From the NCBI GenBank assembly GCA_015232315.1, contig JADFZZ010000016.1:1-64000 (forward strand): DNA of 64,000 nt, in the 5' to 3' direction. The notes beneath the pieces are model-generated. The model did no database searches, had not been told where the DNA came from, and saw only the letters and a program-made list of their open reading frames with translations. This document shows positions 28,133 through 37,140 of this stretch, piece by piece (the stretch's first letter is position 1; each line of letters opens with the position of its first letter). The position numbers and the translations under genes are program-made. This DNA is from SAR324 cluster bacterium. Its GTDB lineage: Bacteria > SAR324 > NAC60-12.

Positions 28133-29065
28133 TCACAGGGAAAAATAATTTACCAGATGTTCTATGGCCGCTCTACCCATTGCCAATACAGCTTCCTGAG
28201 CATTACCGCCAATATGTGGGGCGACCATTAAATTCGGTAACGCCAGAAATTCCAGATCGGTAGGAGGTTCCTGCTCAAAAACATCCAGAGCGGCTCCCGC
28301 AATCACTTTTTCTGTTAATGCATGTTTGAGAGATTCCTGACTGACAACAGGACCTCGACTCAGATTGATCAAGAATGCTGATGATTTCATTGTTTTAAGA
28401 GTGGTGTCGTTCATCATGTAGTGTGTTTGTTCTGTCAACGGAACATGCAATGTCAGCACATCAACCTGCGGAAGCAGTTCTTCAAAAGATACTTGTCGTG
28501 CACCATACTCTCTGGCCAGTTCACTTTTATCAAGAATATCGCAAATTAAAACATCACAGGCAAATGGTTGTAAAAGTTTTAAAACCTCAGAACCTGTATT
28601 TCCGCATCCCACAATACCCACGCATTTTCCGGTGAGTTGCATACCGCCATGTTTATTCCAGACTCCCTGCTTGAGCTGAAAACCACTGAAAAACAGATTT
28701 CTGCATAACCCCAACATGAATCCCAGGGATTCTTCAGCCACAGATCGTTTGTTGGTTCCAGGCGTCCAACCAACCACTTTCCCCAGCAGTTTGGCCGCAT
28801 CCACATCCAGATTGTCAAGACCAACACCATATTTGGTGATGATCTTCAAATTTGGCAATTGCCGTAGCACATTGGCATCCATTTTTTCTGTGCCCAAGAC
28901 CACACCATCCGCGTCTTTCAAATACGCGATTAATTTTTCAGGAGGAAATGAATCACCGGTTTCATTGAAAACAGTATTCGGGAAATGCTGTAATATTTCC
29001 TGACGAAGTTGCGGATTTTCTGAAAAAGAACGAGAAGTGGCCTTGATCAATGGGTTCGATATCAT
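28133..29065 (-). CDS. D-2-hydroxyacid dehydrogenase (3-phosphoglycerate dehydrogenase-like)
   Basis: NAD-dependent oxidoreductase of 310 residues. Rossmann motif GIVGCGNTGSEV near residue 145. The catalytic set is Arg in INLSRGPVV, Glu in DVFEQEPP and His in APHIGGN. It lacks the C-terminal ACT/regulatory domain of full SerA. It is the last gene on the minus-strand glycan block, after a 388-bp gap, and could feed a sugar-acid or 2-oxoacid pool, or be unrelated housekeeping. Confidence 0.82.
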   Translation of the reverse strand: MISNPLIKATSRSFSENPQLRQEILQHFPNTVFNETGDSFPPEKLIAYLKDADGVVLGTEKMDANVLRQLPNLKIITKYGVGLDNLDVDAAKLLGKVVGWTPGTNKRSVAEESLGFMLGLCRNLFFSGFQLKQGVWNKHGGMQLTGKCVGIVGCGNTGSEVLKLLQPFACDVLICDILDKSELAREYGARQVSFEELLPQVDVLTLHVPLTEQTHYMMNDTTLKTMKSSAFLINLSRGPVVSQESLKHALTEKVIAGAALDVFEQEPPTDLEFLALPNLMVAPHIGGNAQEAVLAMGRAAIEHLVNYFSL

Positions 29066-29453
29066 AGCAATGTGGATATAAAGTTGGTTGTTAAGAATTC
29101 AGGACGAATGAGAACTTAAGAAGTTTATTCAAGTTGCCGTGAAATTTTGGGTATCATGTAAGGCTAGACTCACATGAAATTTCGCTCCAATTCCAGAAAG
29201 TCCCCTGCTGTAAATTTTCTGGTGATAGCATCCGGTTCAAACCGTAGCGCATTGTCATTCCTTGCTTGACACAGACTCCATCGGTACACTCCTGGATCCC
29301 CGTTTTCATAGGGATGACATCGTGGTGAGCCACAGGATTTCTTCACTAAATTACTTACAGCAGGGACAATTAGGGGCCTTACTTGTGTGGTGCTTTAGCA
29401 TGACAATACCGCAATAAGTTACCCATTCCAAATTGCGTCCTATTCGTCTCAAG
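29066..29453. other. 388-bp gap inside the glycan locus
   Basis: No ORF with coding character. It holds an inverted-repeat element (29200-29367, separate entry). Confidence 0.5.
29200..29367. repeat. 168-bp inverted-repeat element with REP-like core
   Basis: Outer arms GTCCCCTGCTGTAA (29200-29213) and TTACAGCAGGGAC (29355-29367) match as inverted repeats with one bulged base. Inside, GTCATTCC (29254-29261) pairs with GGGATGAC (29311-29318), next to CTGGATCCCCG, the style of dispersed palindromic repeats seen in many proteobacteria. No target duplication was found. Confidence 0.4.
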
Positions 29454-30479
29454 TTACATGGAACCAGTGACATTCTTTTTCCAAAAAGCATTCCAGCCGG
29501 ATAATTTGACTTTCAGTTCTTGATTTCTTAACCGACTTGTTTCATAGCGTGGCATCTTAAAAATTTTTTCTTTGGTGACAGGCTCACACCAGGTCATTAC
29601 CGCTGTTTTAAATCCATGCCTGGGAATCATTTCAAATTCTCGTTCTCCAGCCTCTCCATAAGGATAGGCAAAATGACAAACCTTTTTCCCTATCTTTTCT
29701 TCCAGAAGTTTTTTTCCATTCACTACTTCTTCCGTGATCTCTTCTTCTGATAAATACTTGAGATTCGGGTGAGTATGAGTGTGACCACCAATCGTGATCA
29801 ACGGTTCTTTGGATAGTTCGATGATTTCTTCCCAGGAAAGACACAACTCTGTGTATTGTCGAGGATGTACAACCCCCAATTTGTCCATTAATTTGTATCT
29901 GGATGCATTGGAGGCATATAGAAATTGCGGATTAATTTCACGGAAGGCCGCCAATTTTTCTTTCTGGGATCGTATTTCCCAGTGAAATATCTGCGCATTC
30001 CATTCATATTCCAATACAGAACGATTCTGCAGAAGTTCCCACAATTCAAACCACCACATCCAGCAATCTCCCTCTGGGAAACGCGTTGCTATATAAATGG
30101 TTGCTGGCACTTTGTATTTTTGGAGGATAGGCAGGGCATACAGTAAATTATCCCGGTAGCCGTCATCAAACGTGATCACAATAGAAAAAGGTGCTTCTGG
30201 ATTTTCCATGTGAGCGGGAACCGCGTTCATGCTAATCACAGGATAGTGATTGGTAATAAACTGAATCTGTTCCTCAAACAATTGGGTTGAAACAGCTAAA
30301 TCTCGATTGGGATCATTCAAAGGATCCATCTGTTCAAGAGGTAAAACCCGATGATACATTAAAATGGCCAATTTACCCCGCCAAGGACGTACCAGACGCT
30401 GTGTCAATGGCCAACTTCCTATTTCATAAAAAGACTTTTTAATAAATATTTTCATGTGAGGTGTTAATGAAGTTATCAT
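29454..30479 (-). CDS. NodB-type polysaccharide deacetylase
   Basis: Metal-dependent carbohydrate deacetylase of 341 residues. Motif 1 FSIVITFDDGYRDN (near 100-112) supplies catalytic and metal Asp; motif 2 GGHTHTHPNL supplies metal His. CHFAYPYGE matches motif 3. No signal peptide is seen, so it may act on a lipid-linked or nucleotide-linked sugar at the cytoplasmic side. It follows the CelD-like acetyltransferase gene with a 91-base gap. Confidence 0.83.
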   Translation of the reverse strand: MITSLTPHMKIFIKKSFYEIGSWPLTQRLVRPWRGKLAILMYHRVLPLEQMDPLNDPNRDLAVSTQLFEEQIQFITNHYPVISMNAVPAHMENPEAPFSIVITFDDGYRDNLLYALPILQKYKVPATIYIATRFPEGDCWMWWFELWELLQNRSVLEYEWNAQIFHWEIRSQKEKLAAFREINPQFLYASNASRYKLMDKLGVVHPRQYTELCLSWEEIIELSKEPLITIGGHTHTHPNLKYLSEEEITEEVVNGKKLLEEKIGKKVCHFAYPYGEAGEREFEMIPRHGFKTAVMTWCEPVTKEKIFKMPRYETSRLRNQELKVKLSGWNAFWKKNVTGSM

Positions 30480-30570
30480 AACCTGCTTTGATTCAAATGG
30501 TGAAAATACCGATCTCAGTCAGAAATAATGAGAAGTTACAAAAATTTACAAAATATTGAACTATCAGCTA

Positions 30571-31683
30571 TTACAAATGCAATTTCGATTTTAATTTTCT
30601 CAAAAATTGAAAGGCCGAAGGATAACGTTTTAAGGAGTTTTTAAACTGTCTGAGTCGCAATAATCCCCGCCCTTTCATCGTTACTGGCTGTGTCCAGCGA
30701 TATAAAACCATTTCTTGCTTGCACCAATCTTTTTTGTAGTGTTCAGCACCGATTGTGAAATCAAAAACTCGAATGCCTTGTAAACAAGCCCATTCGATCA
30801 AATACTCCACCAATAATCGTCCTGCTGAATATTTGTTCCATTCACCACCTTCGTAGGTTGGCATTAACAAATAAAACCGATCCTGAAATAGAATGCCCCA
30901 ATGAGTCGCAATGATCTGATCTCCACAAAAAAGGGCGGAGACATGGATGAATCCAATCGGTACCAATTTTTGTGCTGTTTGGACGTAAAAATCACTGTAA
31001 TGCGAATTGGTGAACATATTATGTACTTCAGTTTCTTGATAACGTCGTTGCTTTTGCTGAATCATGAGCTGGGTAATTCGCATTGTTTCTTCAGGCGAGG
31101 ATGCAATAACAAATTTAAGATCTCCTAATTCCTGCAGTCGTTTACGTTGTCGTCTAGAATCAGCACGCATGCTGGTTTTGATTTGTTGATGATAGAAAGT
31201 GATCCACTCAGATTCGAGCGGTGCCGCATAACTGATATGTTCAGGTTTGCCACCGGTTTGCAGGACTGGATTGATTTGATCGCCGATAAAATGAGGGATT
31301 TTATCCCAATCGATCAGGTCATAATCAGGTAGCTGGTCAGTTATTTGCGACCATAACGCTGTAAAATCCAATGGAATAGATTCAAGTTCCTTGAAGTTAA
31401 GTATCAAGCTGTGATAATCGGTAACATCCCCACCTAGTCCTTTCAGAATACGACTGCCATACAATGTCTGAATGCCCAAAGGAATTAGCATGATTGGAAT
31501 TTTTTGGGATGTTCTCACAATAATCGGACAGAGTGTCCATGTTTCATGGAGTCCAATCCATTGATACCACTGTGACAGCCAGTCATAACACTGAAAAGCA
31601 TGGAGCATTCCGTCCTGTTCCATGGAACGCCAAGCGGATTCAATTTCTTCAAGTGATGAATAAACCGTGATTTCAAAATTCAT
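30571..31683 (-). CDS. GNAT-fold acyltransferase (CelD/BioF2-like)
   Basis: 370 residues of the Acetyltransf_6 (CelD-like) type found in polysaccharide loci. Recognisable parts are FQCYDWLSQWYQW near residue 35, SMRADSRRQRKRLQELG in the middle, and the acetyl-CoA-side IATHWGILFQDRFYLLMP, then YSAGRLLVEYLIEWA. ATG 31683 overlaps the stop of the aminotransferase gene (ATGA), so the two are coupled. It could acylate an amino sugar made by the preceding aminotransferase-like protein; this is inferred from order. Confidence 0.72.
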   Translation of the reverse strand: MNFEITVYSSLEEIESAWRSMEQDGMLHAFQCYDWLSQWYQWIGLHETWTLCPIIVRTSQKIPIMLIPLGIQTLYGSRILKGLGGDVTDYHSLILNFKELESIPLDFTALWSQITDQLPDYDLIDWDKIPHFIGDQINPVLQTGGKPEHISYAAPLESEWITFYHQQIKTSMRADSRRQRKRLQELGDLKFVIASSPEETMRITQLMIQQKQRRYQETEVHNMFTNSHYSDFYVQTAQKLVPIGFIHVSALFCGDQIIATHWGILFQDRFYLLMPTYEGGEWNKYSAGRLLVEYLIEWACLQGIRVFDFTIGAEHYKKDWCKQEMVLYRWTQPVTMKGRGLLRLRQFKNSLKRYPSAFQFLRKLKSKLHL

Positions 31684-32759
31684 AAAACACTAAAGGGCGA
31701 ATGATTTTTTTTCAGATAGGCAACCAGATGTTCAGGATTCATTTCCTGATGAATGGGGAAACAAACCAGTCGTTCCCAATACCGCATTGCCTGACTATCA
31801 GCTCTCACAATTTCTGGAGGTAATGAGGGCCATGAATGAACGTCTATGCCATGTTGAAACCCCCATTCAAACCAGCGGATGCTTTCTTGTTGAGTTTGCG
31901 TATAGGCTGCAAAAATCATCGGCACCGTCTCATGAAATAACTTCGGGAACAACGGCTTCAAGCCCTGTTGTGATGTCCATGCTTCCCAAATATGATAAAT
32001 CTGTTGCCGAATTTTAAGAACCCCAGCTAAATCTTGCTTGTTCATATATTGATGAACTTTTTCATTCATGGCCCAGTCGGAAACTTCCGATTCTAAAAAA
32101 ACTCCTTGTTTTTCATAAGGAGGACGGATCTTTTTGCGTATATCCAGGGCGGGATAATGCTGGATTAAAGTTTTTAATCTGGATTTAATTTGTTGTTTGA
32201 AAAAATTTACAGGGAGGGCTGGAAACTCGGGAAGTGTGGAGGGATAGTTGTTGAGAAACAAGTAAGCTCCATGTGGAATTGAAAACGTTTTTCTGGGAGA
32301 TGTGATTCCGATATCCCCATATGTTCCCAGAAATTTTCCTTGCCAGAGACTGCCATGACCATGAGCGTTATCTTCAATCAAAAACAACCGATGCTTTCTG
32401 GCAAAATCCTGAAATCGCCCCACATCTTGAGGTTGCCCAAAATAATGGACCATGAAAATCGCTTTGGTTTGCTCATTGACGACTGATTCCAGTTTTTCCC
32501 ATTGAGGAGAAAAATATGGTTCTACTTCGTAATAAACAGGCTGGATTCCCAGTTGCTGTAATGGATGCAAAACAACATCGCAAATCATTTGAGGAATTAG
32601 GATTTTATCACCTCTGCCCAGGTTGAGCGCCATAAGTCCATATTTGAGCGCCGTTCTGGCAAATGCGAATTTGCCCACACCCTCAAAAAAAGCAACTTCT
32701 GTTGTCGGTAGTAATTTGAAGGAATAGAGAGGGGGGATGCGTTGATACATAATGTGCAA
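31680..32759 (-). CDS. DegT/DnrJ/EryC1/StrS-type aminotransferase
   Basis: PLP-dependent sugar aminotransferase fold, 359 residues. FARTALKYGLMALNLGRGD near 33 is the PLP-phosphate region, LIEDNAHGHGS carries the ring-stacking Asp-x-Ala-His, and ITSPRKTFSIPHGAYLF carries the likely PLP lysine. The sequence is divergent from typical sugar aminotransferases, so the substrate is uncertain. The frame starts at TTG 32759; ATG 32750 is an alternative. Confidence 0.75.
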   Translation of the reverse strand: MHIMYQRIPPLYSFKLLPTTEVAFFEGVGKFAFARTALKYGLMALNLGRGDKILIPQMICDVVLHPLQQLGIQPVYYEVEPYFSPQWEKLESVVNEQTKAIFMVHYFGQPQDVGRFQDFARKHRLFLIEDNAHGHGSLWQGKFLGTYGDIGITSPRKTFSIPHGAYLFLNNYPSTLPEFPALPVNFFKQQIKSRLKTLIQHYPALDIRKKIRPPYEKQGVFLESEVSDWAMNEKVHQYMNKQDLAGVLKIRQQIYHIWEAWTSQQGLKPLFPKLFHETVPMIFAAYTQTQQESIRWFEWGFQHGIDVHSWPSLPPEIVRADSQAMRYWERLVCFPIHQEMNPEHLVAYLKKNHSPFSVL

Positions 32760-32769
32760 TGAAGTTGGT

Positions 32770-33672
32770 TCAACTAACTAATTTTCTTTTCAGGCGTTCC
32801 ATAAACCAGCGTGGATCATAAATCGCGCTTTTCATGGCATTGCTGATAAATGCGCTATATGTTTTATCCTGTAAGGCATGATAAGCATCCATCCAAGCTA
32901 ACTGTGCTTCAAAATGATGCCATAATTTCGGAGTGTTTTTTTCAAAAGATTGTACTTCAAATGTATGGTATCGCATCAAATGGCGCAGGTTTTTGATATA
33001 ACGGGGCCAGTCTCCAATCATGTTTTCACCATTAACGGTATACTCACCCAACGCTTCCGGGATGAAATGGAATTTGGCACCGGCATTGGCAATACGCAAC
33101 CAGAGATCATAATCTTCAACAATCGCAAAATCTGGGGACTCATTAAAATATAATTGTTTTTGCTCAATAAATGAACGTCGGAGTACAGTGGCTGATGGCG
33201 ACAAACAATTCCCGTCTAACAGCATACTTCGATACATGTCATCCATATCTCGTCCCTGACCATGAGTGAGTACAGTGTTTTTGCCATTGGATTGATTTTT
33301 CATTAATTCATAATGACAAAATACGTCCACTTCAGGGTATTTCTGAATTACTTCATGAATACGCTGTAACTTGTTTAATTCCCAACCATCATCTGAATCC
33401 AGCAAAGCGATCCACAGTGCTCTGGCTTGTTTCATCCCTTGATTTCTTGGATTAGCTGGACTTCCACTTCCTTTTTGAAAAACATAGCGAATTCTGGAAT
33501 CATCATAGCCTCGGATTACTTTGGCAGTCCCATCAGTTGAACCATTATCAATGATGATGATTTCAAAATCTGAAAAAGTTTGTTGTAAAACACCCTCTAA
33601 AGCTTTAGGTAATATTTTTTCACGATTGTAGGATGGAATGACCACGGAAAAAAAAGGATTTTTACTATTCAT
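32770..33672 (-). CDS. GT2 family glycosyltransferase
   Basis: GT-A fold transferase of 300 residues. FFSVVIPSYNREKILPKAL opens the domain, IIIDNGSTDGT and ALLDSDDGW supply the nucleotide-binding and DxD-like acidic residues, and VEDYDLWLRIANAGAKF is the ED-type acceptor motif. ATG 33672 is chosen because AAGGA lies six bases upstream and the rfbF stop is at 33681; the longer frame would overlap rfbF by 40 bases. Confidence 0.82.
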   Translation of the reverse strand: MNSKNPFFSVVIPSYNREKILPKALEGVLQQTFSDFEIIIIDNGSTDGTAKVIRGYDDSRIRYVFQKGSGSPANPRNQGMKQARALWIALLDSDDGWELNKLQRIHEVIQKYPEVDVFCHYELMKNQSNGKNTVLTHGQGRDMDDMYRSMLLDGNCLSPSATVLRRSFIEQKQLYFNESPDFAIVEDYDLWLRIANAGAKFHFIPEALGEYTVNGENMIGDWPRYIKNLRHLMRYHTFEVQSFEKNTPKLWHHFEAQLAWMDAYHALQDKTYSAFISNAMKSAIYDPRWFMERLKRKLVS

Positions 33673-33680
33673 GTTGGTCC

Positions 33681-34451
33681 TTATGTCCAGATATGCCAAG
33701 GTGCTGTTCCTGAATCCCATAATTCATTGAGATATTTCATATCCCTAAGAGTATCCATACACTGCCAAAATCCTTTATGATGAAAAGCCATCAGTTCTTC
33801 TTCAAGAGTCAATCTTTCCATGGGTTCTTTTTCCAGAATGGTGTTATCGCCATCAATCAACTCCAGAAACGCAGGTTCCATCACCATGAATCCACCATTA
33901 ATCCAGCTTTGCTTAAACTGAGGTTTTTCTTTAAATTCCCTGACGATTCCATCTTGAATTTCAAGCTCTCCATATCTTGCTTTGGGATGAACGGCTGTCA
34001 TGGTCGCGATTTTTCCATGACTTTGATGAAACGCTAACAGTTGTTTCAAATCAACATCCGCTACACCGTCGCCATAAGTCAGCATGAAAGTCTCATTCCC
34101 CAGATATTCCTTTAGACGTTTTAATCTTCCTCCCGTCATGGAATCCATTCCCGTATCCACCAGGGTCACTCTCCAATCACACGGATGGACATCATGATAT
34201 TGAATCTGACCTTTGCCCAATTCAATAGTAAAACTTGAGTTCAGCGCATAATAATTCAGAAAAAACTCTTTTATTGTCTGACCTTTGTAACCTAAGGCCA
34301 CTATGAAATCTTTAAATCCATAATGCGCATAGATATTCATGATATGCCACAGAATCGGGTGACCGCCGATTTCAACCATCGGTTTGGGTTTAATATCCGT
34401 GTATTCCGATAAACGTGTGCCAAAACCGCCTGCCAAAATAACTACTTTCAT
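33681..34451 (-). CDS. rfbF: Glucose-1-phosphate cytidylyltransferase
   Basis: Makes CDP-glucose from CTP and glucose-1-phosphate, the first step to CDP-deoxy sugars. 256 residues. MKVVILAGGFGTRLSEYT then KPKPMVEIGGHPILWHIM is the nucleotidyltransferase signature with the family's TDIKPKPM variant; TYGDGVADVD carries metal-binding Asp. The start overlaps the stop of the reductase gene by 4 bases. CDP-glucose 4,6-dehydratase (rfbG) is two genes upstream in the same operon. Confidence 0.9.
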   Translation of the reverse strand: MKVVILAGGFGTRLSEYTDIKPKPMVEIGGHPILWHIMNIYAHYGFKDFIVALGYKGQTIKEFFLNYYALNSSFTIELGKGQIQYHDVHPCDWRVTLVDTGMDSMTGGRLKRLKEYLGNETFMLTYGDGVADVDLKQLLAFHQSHGKIATMTAVHPKARYGELEIQDGIVREFKEKPQFKQSWINGGFMVMEPAFLELIDGDNTILEKEPMERLTLEEELMAFHHKGFWQCMDTLRDMKYLNELWDSGTAPWHIWT

Positions 34452-35419
34452 AATGTTTTATGCCTCACTAAATAATCCATAACATCCAAAATACCTTGTT
34501 CTAAGGTTTTTTGTGGAGAAAAACCAAGAGCCTTGAGTTTTTGAACCTGATACTCAAATTTCGGAATTGAATCATGATGATGATCCGATTGGGATTGAAC
34601 GCCTCCAGGGAGTAATACAGGAATCTGTCTTCCAAATTTCTGCTGAAAACAATTTGCTACCCGGTGGGCCAATTGTAATATGGTAAGGGTTTGCCCACTA
34701 CCCAGATTATATGTGTGGGTATGAGAATAAGATTTTTCTACTGCCAATAACATTGAAATTCCACGACAAATGTCATCGATGTGAATAAAATCCCGCTGAG
34801 GTGTTCCATCAGATAAAAGCTGAATGGCGCCGTCCTTGATCGCCAGTTCACACATATTGTTGATCGCCAACCACCAGCAATCATTCTCCATGAACACTGG
34901 TGCGCCAAAGCCATTGGACACCCGCACATTGACGCAATGAACAGGCTTCCGATTGTTAAATAAATAACAAATCTCTTCACACATGATGTGTGTCAAAGCA
35001 TAGTTGTTTTGAGGTGACAACGGAAATGTTTCATCAATACAGACTGGAGGTAATATTCCGTAAACTTGCTGAGTAGATAAATAAATAAACTGCTTTAAGT
35101 TGTTTTTATTCAACCATGACAACGCACGCCACATCGACGTCACATTGACATCAATCACTTCACCAATATTTCCTTCCGACTGTTTGTGATTCAGTGATAT
35201 CAGATACACAGCGGCATCAATGGATTCTTCCTGCAAGGTATCCCAGGTTGATTCGTGGCGGACATCACCTTCAATAATTCGGGTCATGCGTTGAGTCCAT
35301 GCCTCCGCATTTTTTGGGATTGTACGCATTAAGGCAATTACTTCATGCCCTTGGCTGATTAACAGATCAGAAAGTTTTGCACCAAGATAACCTGCCGCGC
35401 CAATAACCAGAATTCTCAC
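34448..35419 (-). CDS. NAD-dependent sugar epimerase/reductase (extended SDR)
   Basis: 323 residues. VIGAAGYLGAKLSDLL is the N-terminal GxxGxxG. The active-site region reads NNYALTHIMCEE: Tyr is present, but the usual Lys of YxxxK is His. RDFIHIDDICRGISMLL is typical for nucleotide-sugar SDRs. By position after the dehydratase and epimerase it is the likely 4-keto reductase of a CDP-6-deoxyhexose. The His replacement occurs in some SDRs but makes activity worth testing. Confidence 0.78.
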   Translation of the reverse strand: MRILVIGAAGYLGAKLSDLLISQGHEVIALMRTIPKNAEAWTQRMTRIIEGDVRHESTWDTLQEESIDAAVYLISLNHKQSEGNIGEVIDVNVTSMWRALSWLNKNNLKQFIYLSTQQVYGILPPVCIDETFPLSPQNNYALTHIMCEEICYLFNNRKPVHCVNVRVSNGFGAPVFMENDCWWLAINNMCELAIKDGAIQLLSDGTPQRDFIHIDDICRGISMLLAVEKSYSHTHTYNLGSGQTLTILQLAHRVANCFQQKFGRQIPVLLPGGVQSQSDHHHDSIPKFEYQVQKLKALGFSPQKTLEQGILDVMDYLVRHKTL

Positions 35420-35434
35420 GTCAAGCTCCTTAAA

Positions 35435-35872
35435 TCACCATGCATAGGGAAAAAAGTGGATATCCTGACGATCAGCCTCGACAGGATCATGTGGAAGATT
35501 AGCAATGTTCAGCAGGAGATTTTCTTCTGGCCCAACCCCCTGAAACCCCATCCATATCATTGGTGGAACAGTCAATCGATGATAATTGGAGCGAGATAAA
35601 TGGATAGAAAAAAATGATCTCGTTGAAGGTGAATCTGGCCTGTCATCATATAACACGAACTTAATTGCACCTACGGGAACCACAAGATTGAGTGTCATTT
35701 GATGATGGCGTTTCCATGCCTTAATTTCTCCTGATTTAACCAGCGAAAAATAAGCTTCTCCAAAACCGTCAAAGCCAGGATCTTCTTTTTTCATGGCATG
35801 CAAAATATTTCCAGCAGCCAATGGAATAATTTTTAAAGGCGTCACTTTTATGCCTGCGATCATATTGCCCAT
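35435..35872 (-). CDS. dTDP-4-dehydrorhamnose 3,5-epimerase-like cupin
   Basis: 145-residue cupin. GEIKAWKRHHQMTLNLVVP carries the His segment, IKFVLYDDRPDSPS the RmlC-like Asp region, and RLTVPPMIWMGFQGV the substrate tunnel. In this operon it should epimerise CDP-4-keto-6-deoxyglucose. ATG 35872 overlaps the end of rfbG by 13 bases and has GAGGG five bases upstream. Confidence 0.78.
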   Translation of the reverse strand: MGNMIAGIKVTPLKIIPLAAGNILHAMKKEDPGFDGFGEAYFSLVKSGEIKAWKRHHQMTLNLVVPVGAIKFVLYDDRPDSPSTRSFFSIHLSRSNYHRLTVPPMIWMGFQGVGPEENLLLNIANLPHDPVEADRQDIHFFPYAW

Positions 35873-36969
35873 GAAATCCCTCTGGAATGCGCCAAAGCAA
35901 TATATTGGCTTATCTGTGCCATAGTAAAGGGGAGCATATTTTGTGTGGGATGTTCATAATATTGTCGATACCATTCCACCGTCAACTTTGCCGTTTCATC
36001 AAATTTCAAAGTGGGTTGCCAGTCCAAATAATGAAGCGCCTTATCACAACATAATTTTAGCAAACCAGCTTCATAAATGGGTTTTGTTTCATTGGAGACA
36101 TCTGTCCAATGAACATTACTCCAGTGTTTTTGCATTTCTTCAATTAACTCTTTAACGGTATGATTCTGATTTGCGTGTGGTCCCAAATTAAAGGCTTCTC
36201 CATTCAAGTCAGGGTTTTCAAACAATTTCTCACCAAGAACCAGATAACCGCTCAAAGGTTCCAAAACATGCTGCCAGGGCCGGGTGGCTTGAGGTTTACG
36301 AATCGACACATTCTCTCCACAAGCCCAAGCCACCATGCTATCCGGCACTACTCTATCCAAAGCCCAATCGCCGCCACCAATCACATTTCCAGCTCTTCCG
36401 ACAACTATTTTAACGCAACTATCCTTTTGCGCAAAATATGATTTTGCATATGTCCTAATCACTAGTTCCGCACCACCTTTAGAGGCGCTATAAGGGTCTT
36501 TTCCACCAACCGGATCAGTTTCACGATAACCCCAAGTCCATTCCACATTGTCATAACATTTATCACTGGTTATCATTACCGCATAACACAACGAATTCAA
36601 TTTTCTTAGTCCTTCCAGAATGTGCGCTGTTCCCATCATATTCGTATGGAGAGTCAGTAGCGGTTCTTGATAAGACAGCCTTACCAGAGGTTGCGCGGCT
36701 AAATGAAATACGAAATCAGGTTTAATTTCCAGAATGGCATTTTCAACTTGTACCGCATCACAGATATCAACCTGCAAATATTGAATATGATCTCTTAAAT
36801 GAGCGACCTCAAAATGAGAGGGATTCGTGGGTATTCCATTGGATAATCCATAGACATGAGCGCCCATGTGCAGCAGCCATGCGGTCAGCCATGAACCTTT
36901 AAAACCCGTGTTCCCGGTGACCAGTACTTTTTTTCCGTGATACGTTGATTTGAATGAAGAAATACTCAT
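35860..36969 (-). CDS. rfbG: CDP-glucose 4,6-dehydratase
   Basis: Converts CDP-glucose to CDP-4-keto-6-deoxyglucose. 369 residues, the normal length. KVLVTGNTGFKGSWLTAWLL is the characteristic N-terminus, FHLAAQPLVRLSY and MITSDKCYDN are family motifs, and DPYSASKGGAELVI holds the YxxxK pair in a YSASK context. VGRAGNVIGGGDWALDRVVP is also diagnostic. First gene of the CDP-sugar operon running 36969 to 30571 or beyond; 171 bases of AT-rich spacer precede it. Confidence 0.92.
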   Translation of the reverse strand: MSISSFKSTYHGKKVLVTGNTGFKGSWLTAWLLHMGAHVYGLSNGIPTNPSHFEVAHLRDHIQYLQVDICDAVQVENAILEIKPDFVFHLAAQPLVRLSYQEPLLTLHTNMMGTAHILEGLRKLNSLCYAVMITSDKCYDNVEWTWGYRETDPVGGKDPYSASKGGAELVIRTYAKSYFAQKDSCVKIVVGRAGNVIGGGDWALDRVVPDSMVAWACGENVSIRKPQATRPWQHVLEPLSGYLVLGEKLFENPDLNGEAFNLGPHANQNHTVKELIEEMQKHWSNVHWTDVSNETKPIYEAGLLKLCCDKALHYLDWQPTLKFDETAKLTVEWYRQYYEHPTQNMLPFTMAQISQYIALAHSRGISWAI

Positions 36970-37140
36970 GCCTATCCGTTAATCATTGATTATGTTGGTG
37001 AATATATTATTCAATCCAATTTTAACACTCCACAATTTCATCCTTGATAGAATGATGAACCAGTGCATCGTGAATCTTCAAAGCGAATGCTTTCAAATTG
37101 GATTGGTTTAATTACTATTTAAGTTTGCCCGCAGTTCACG

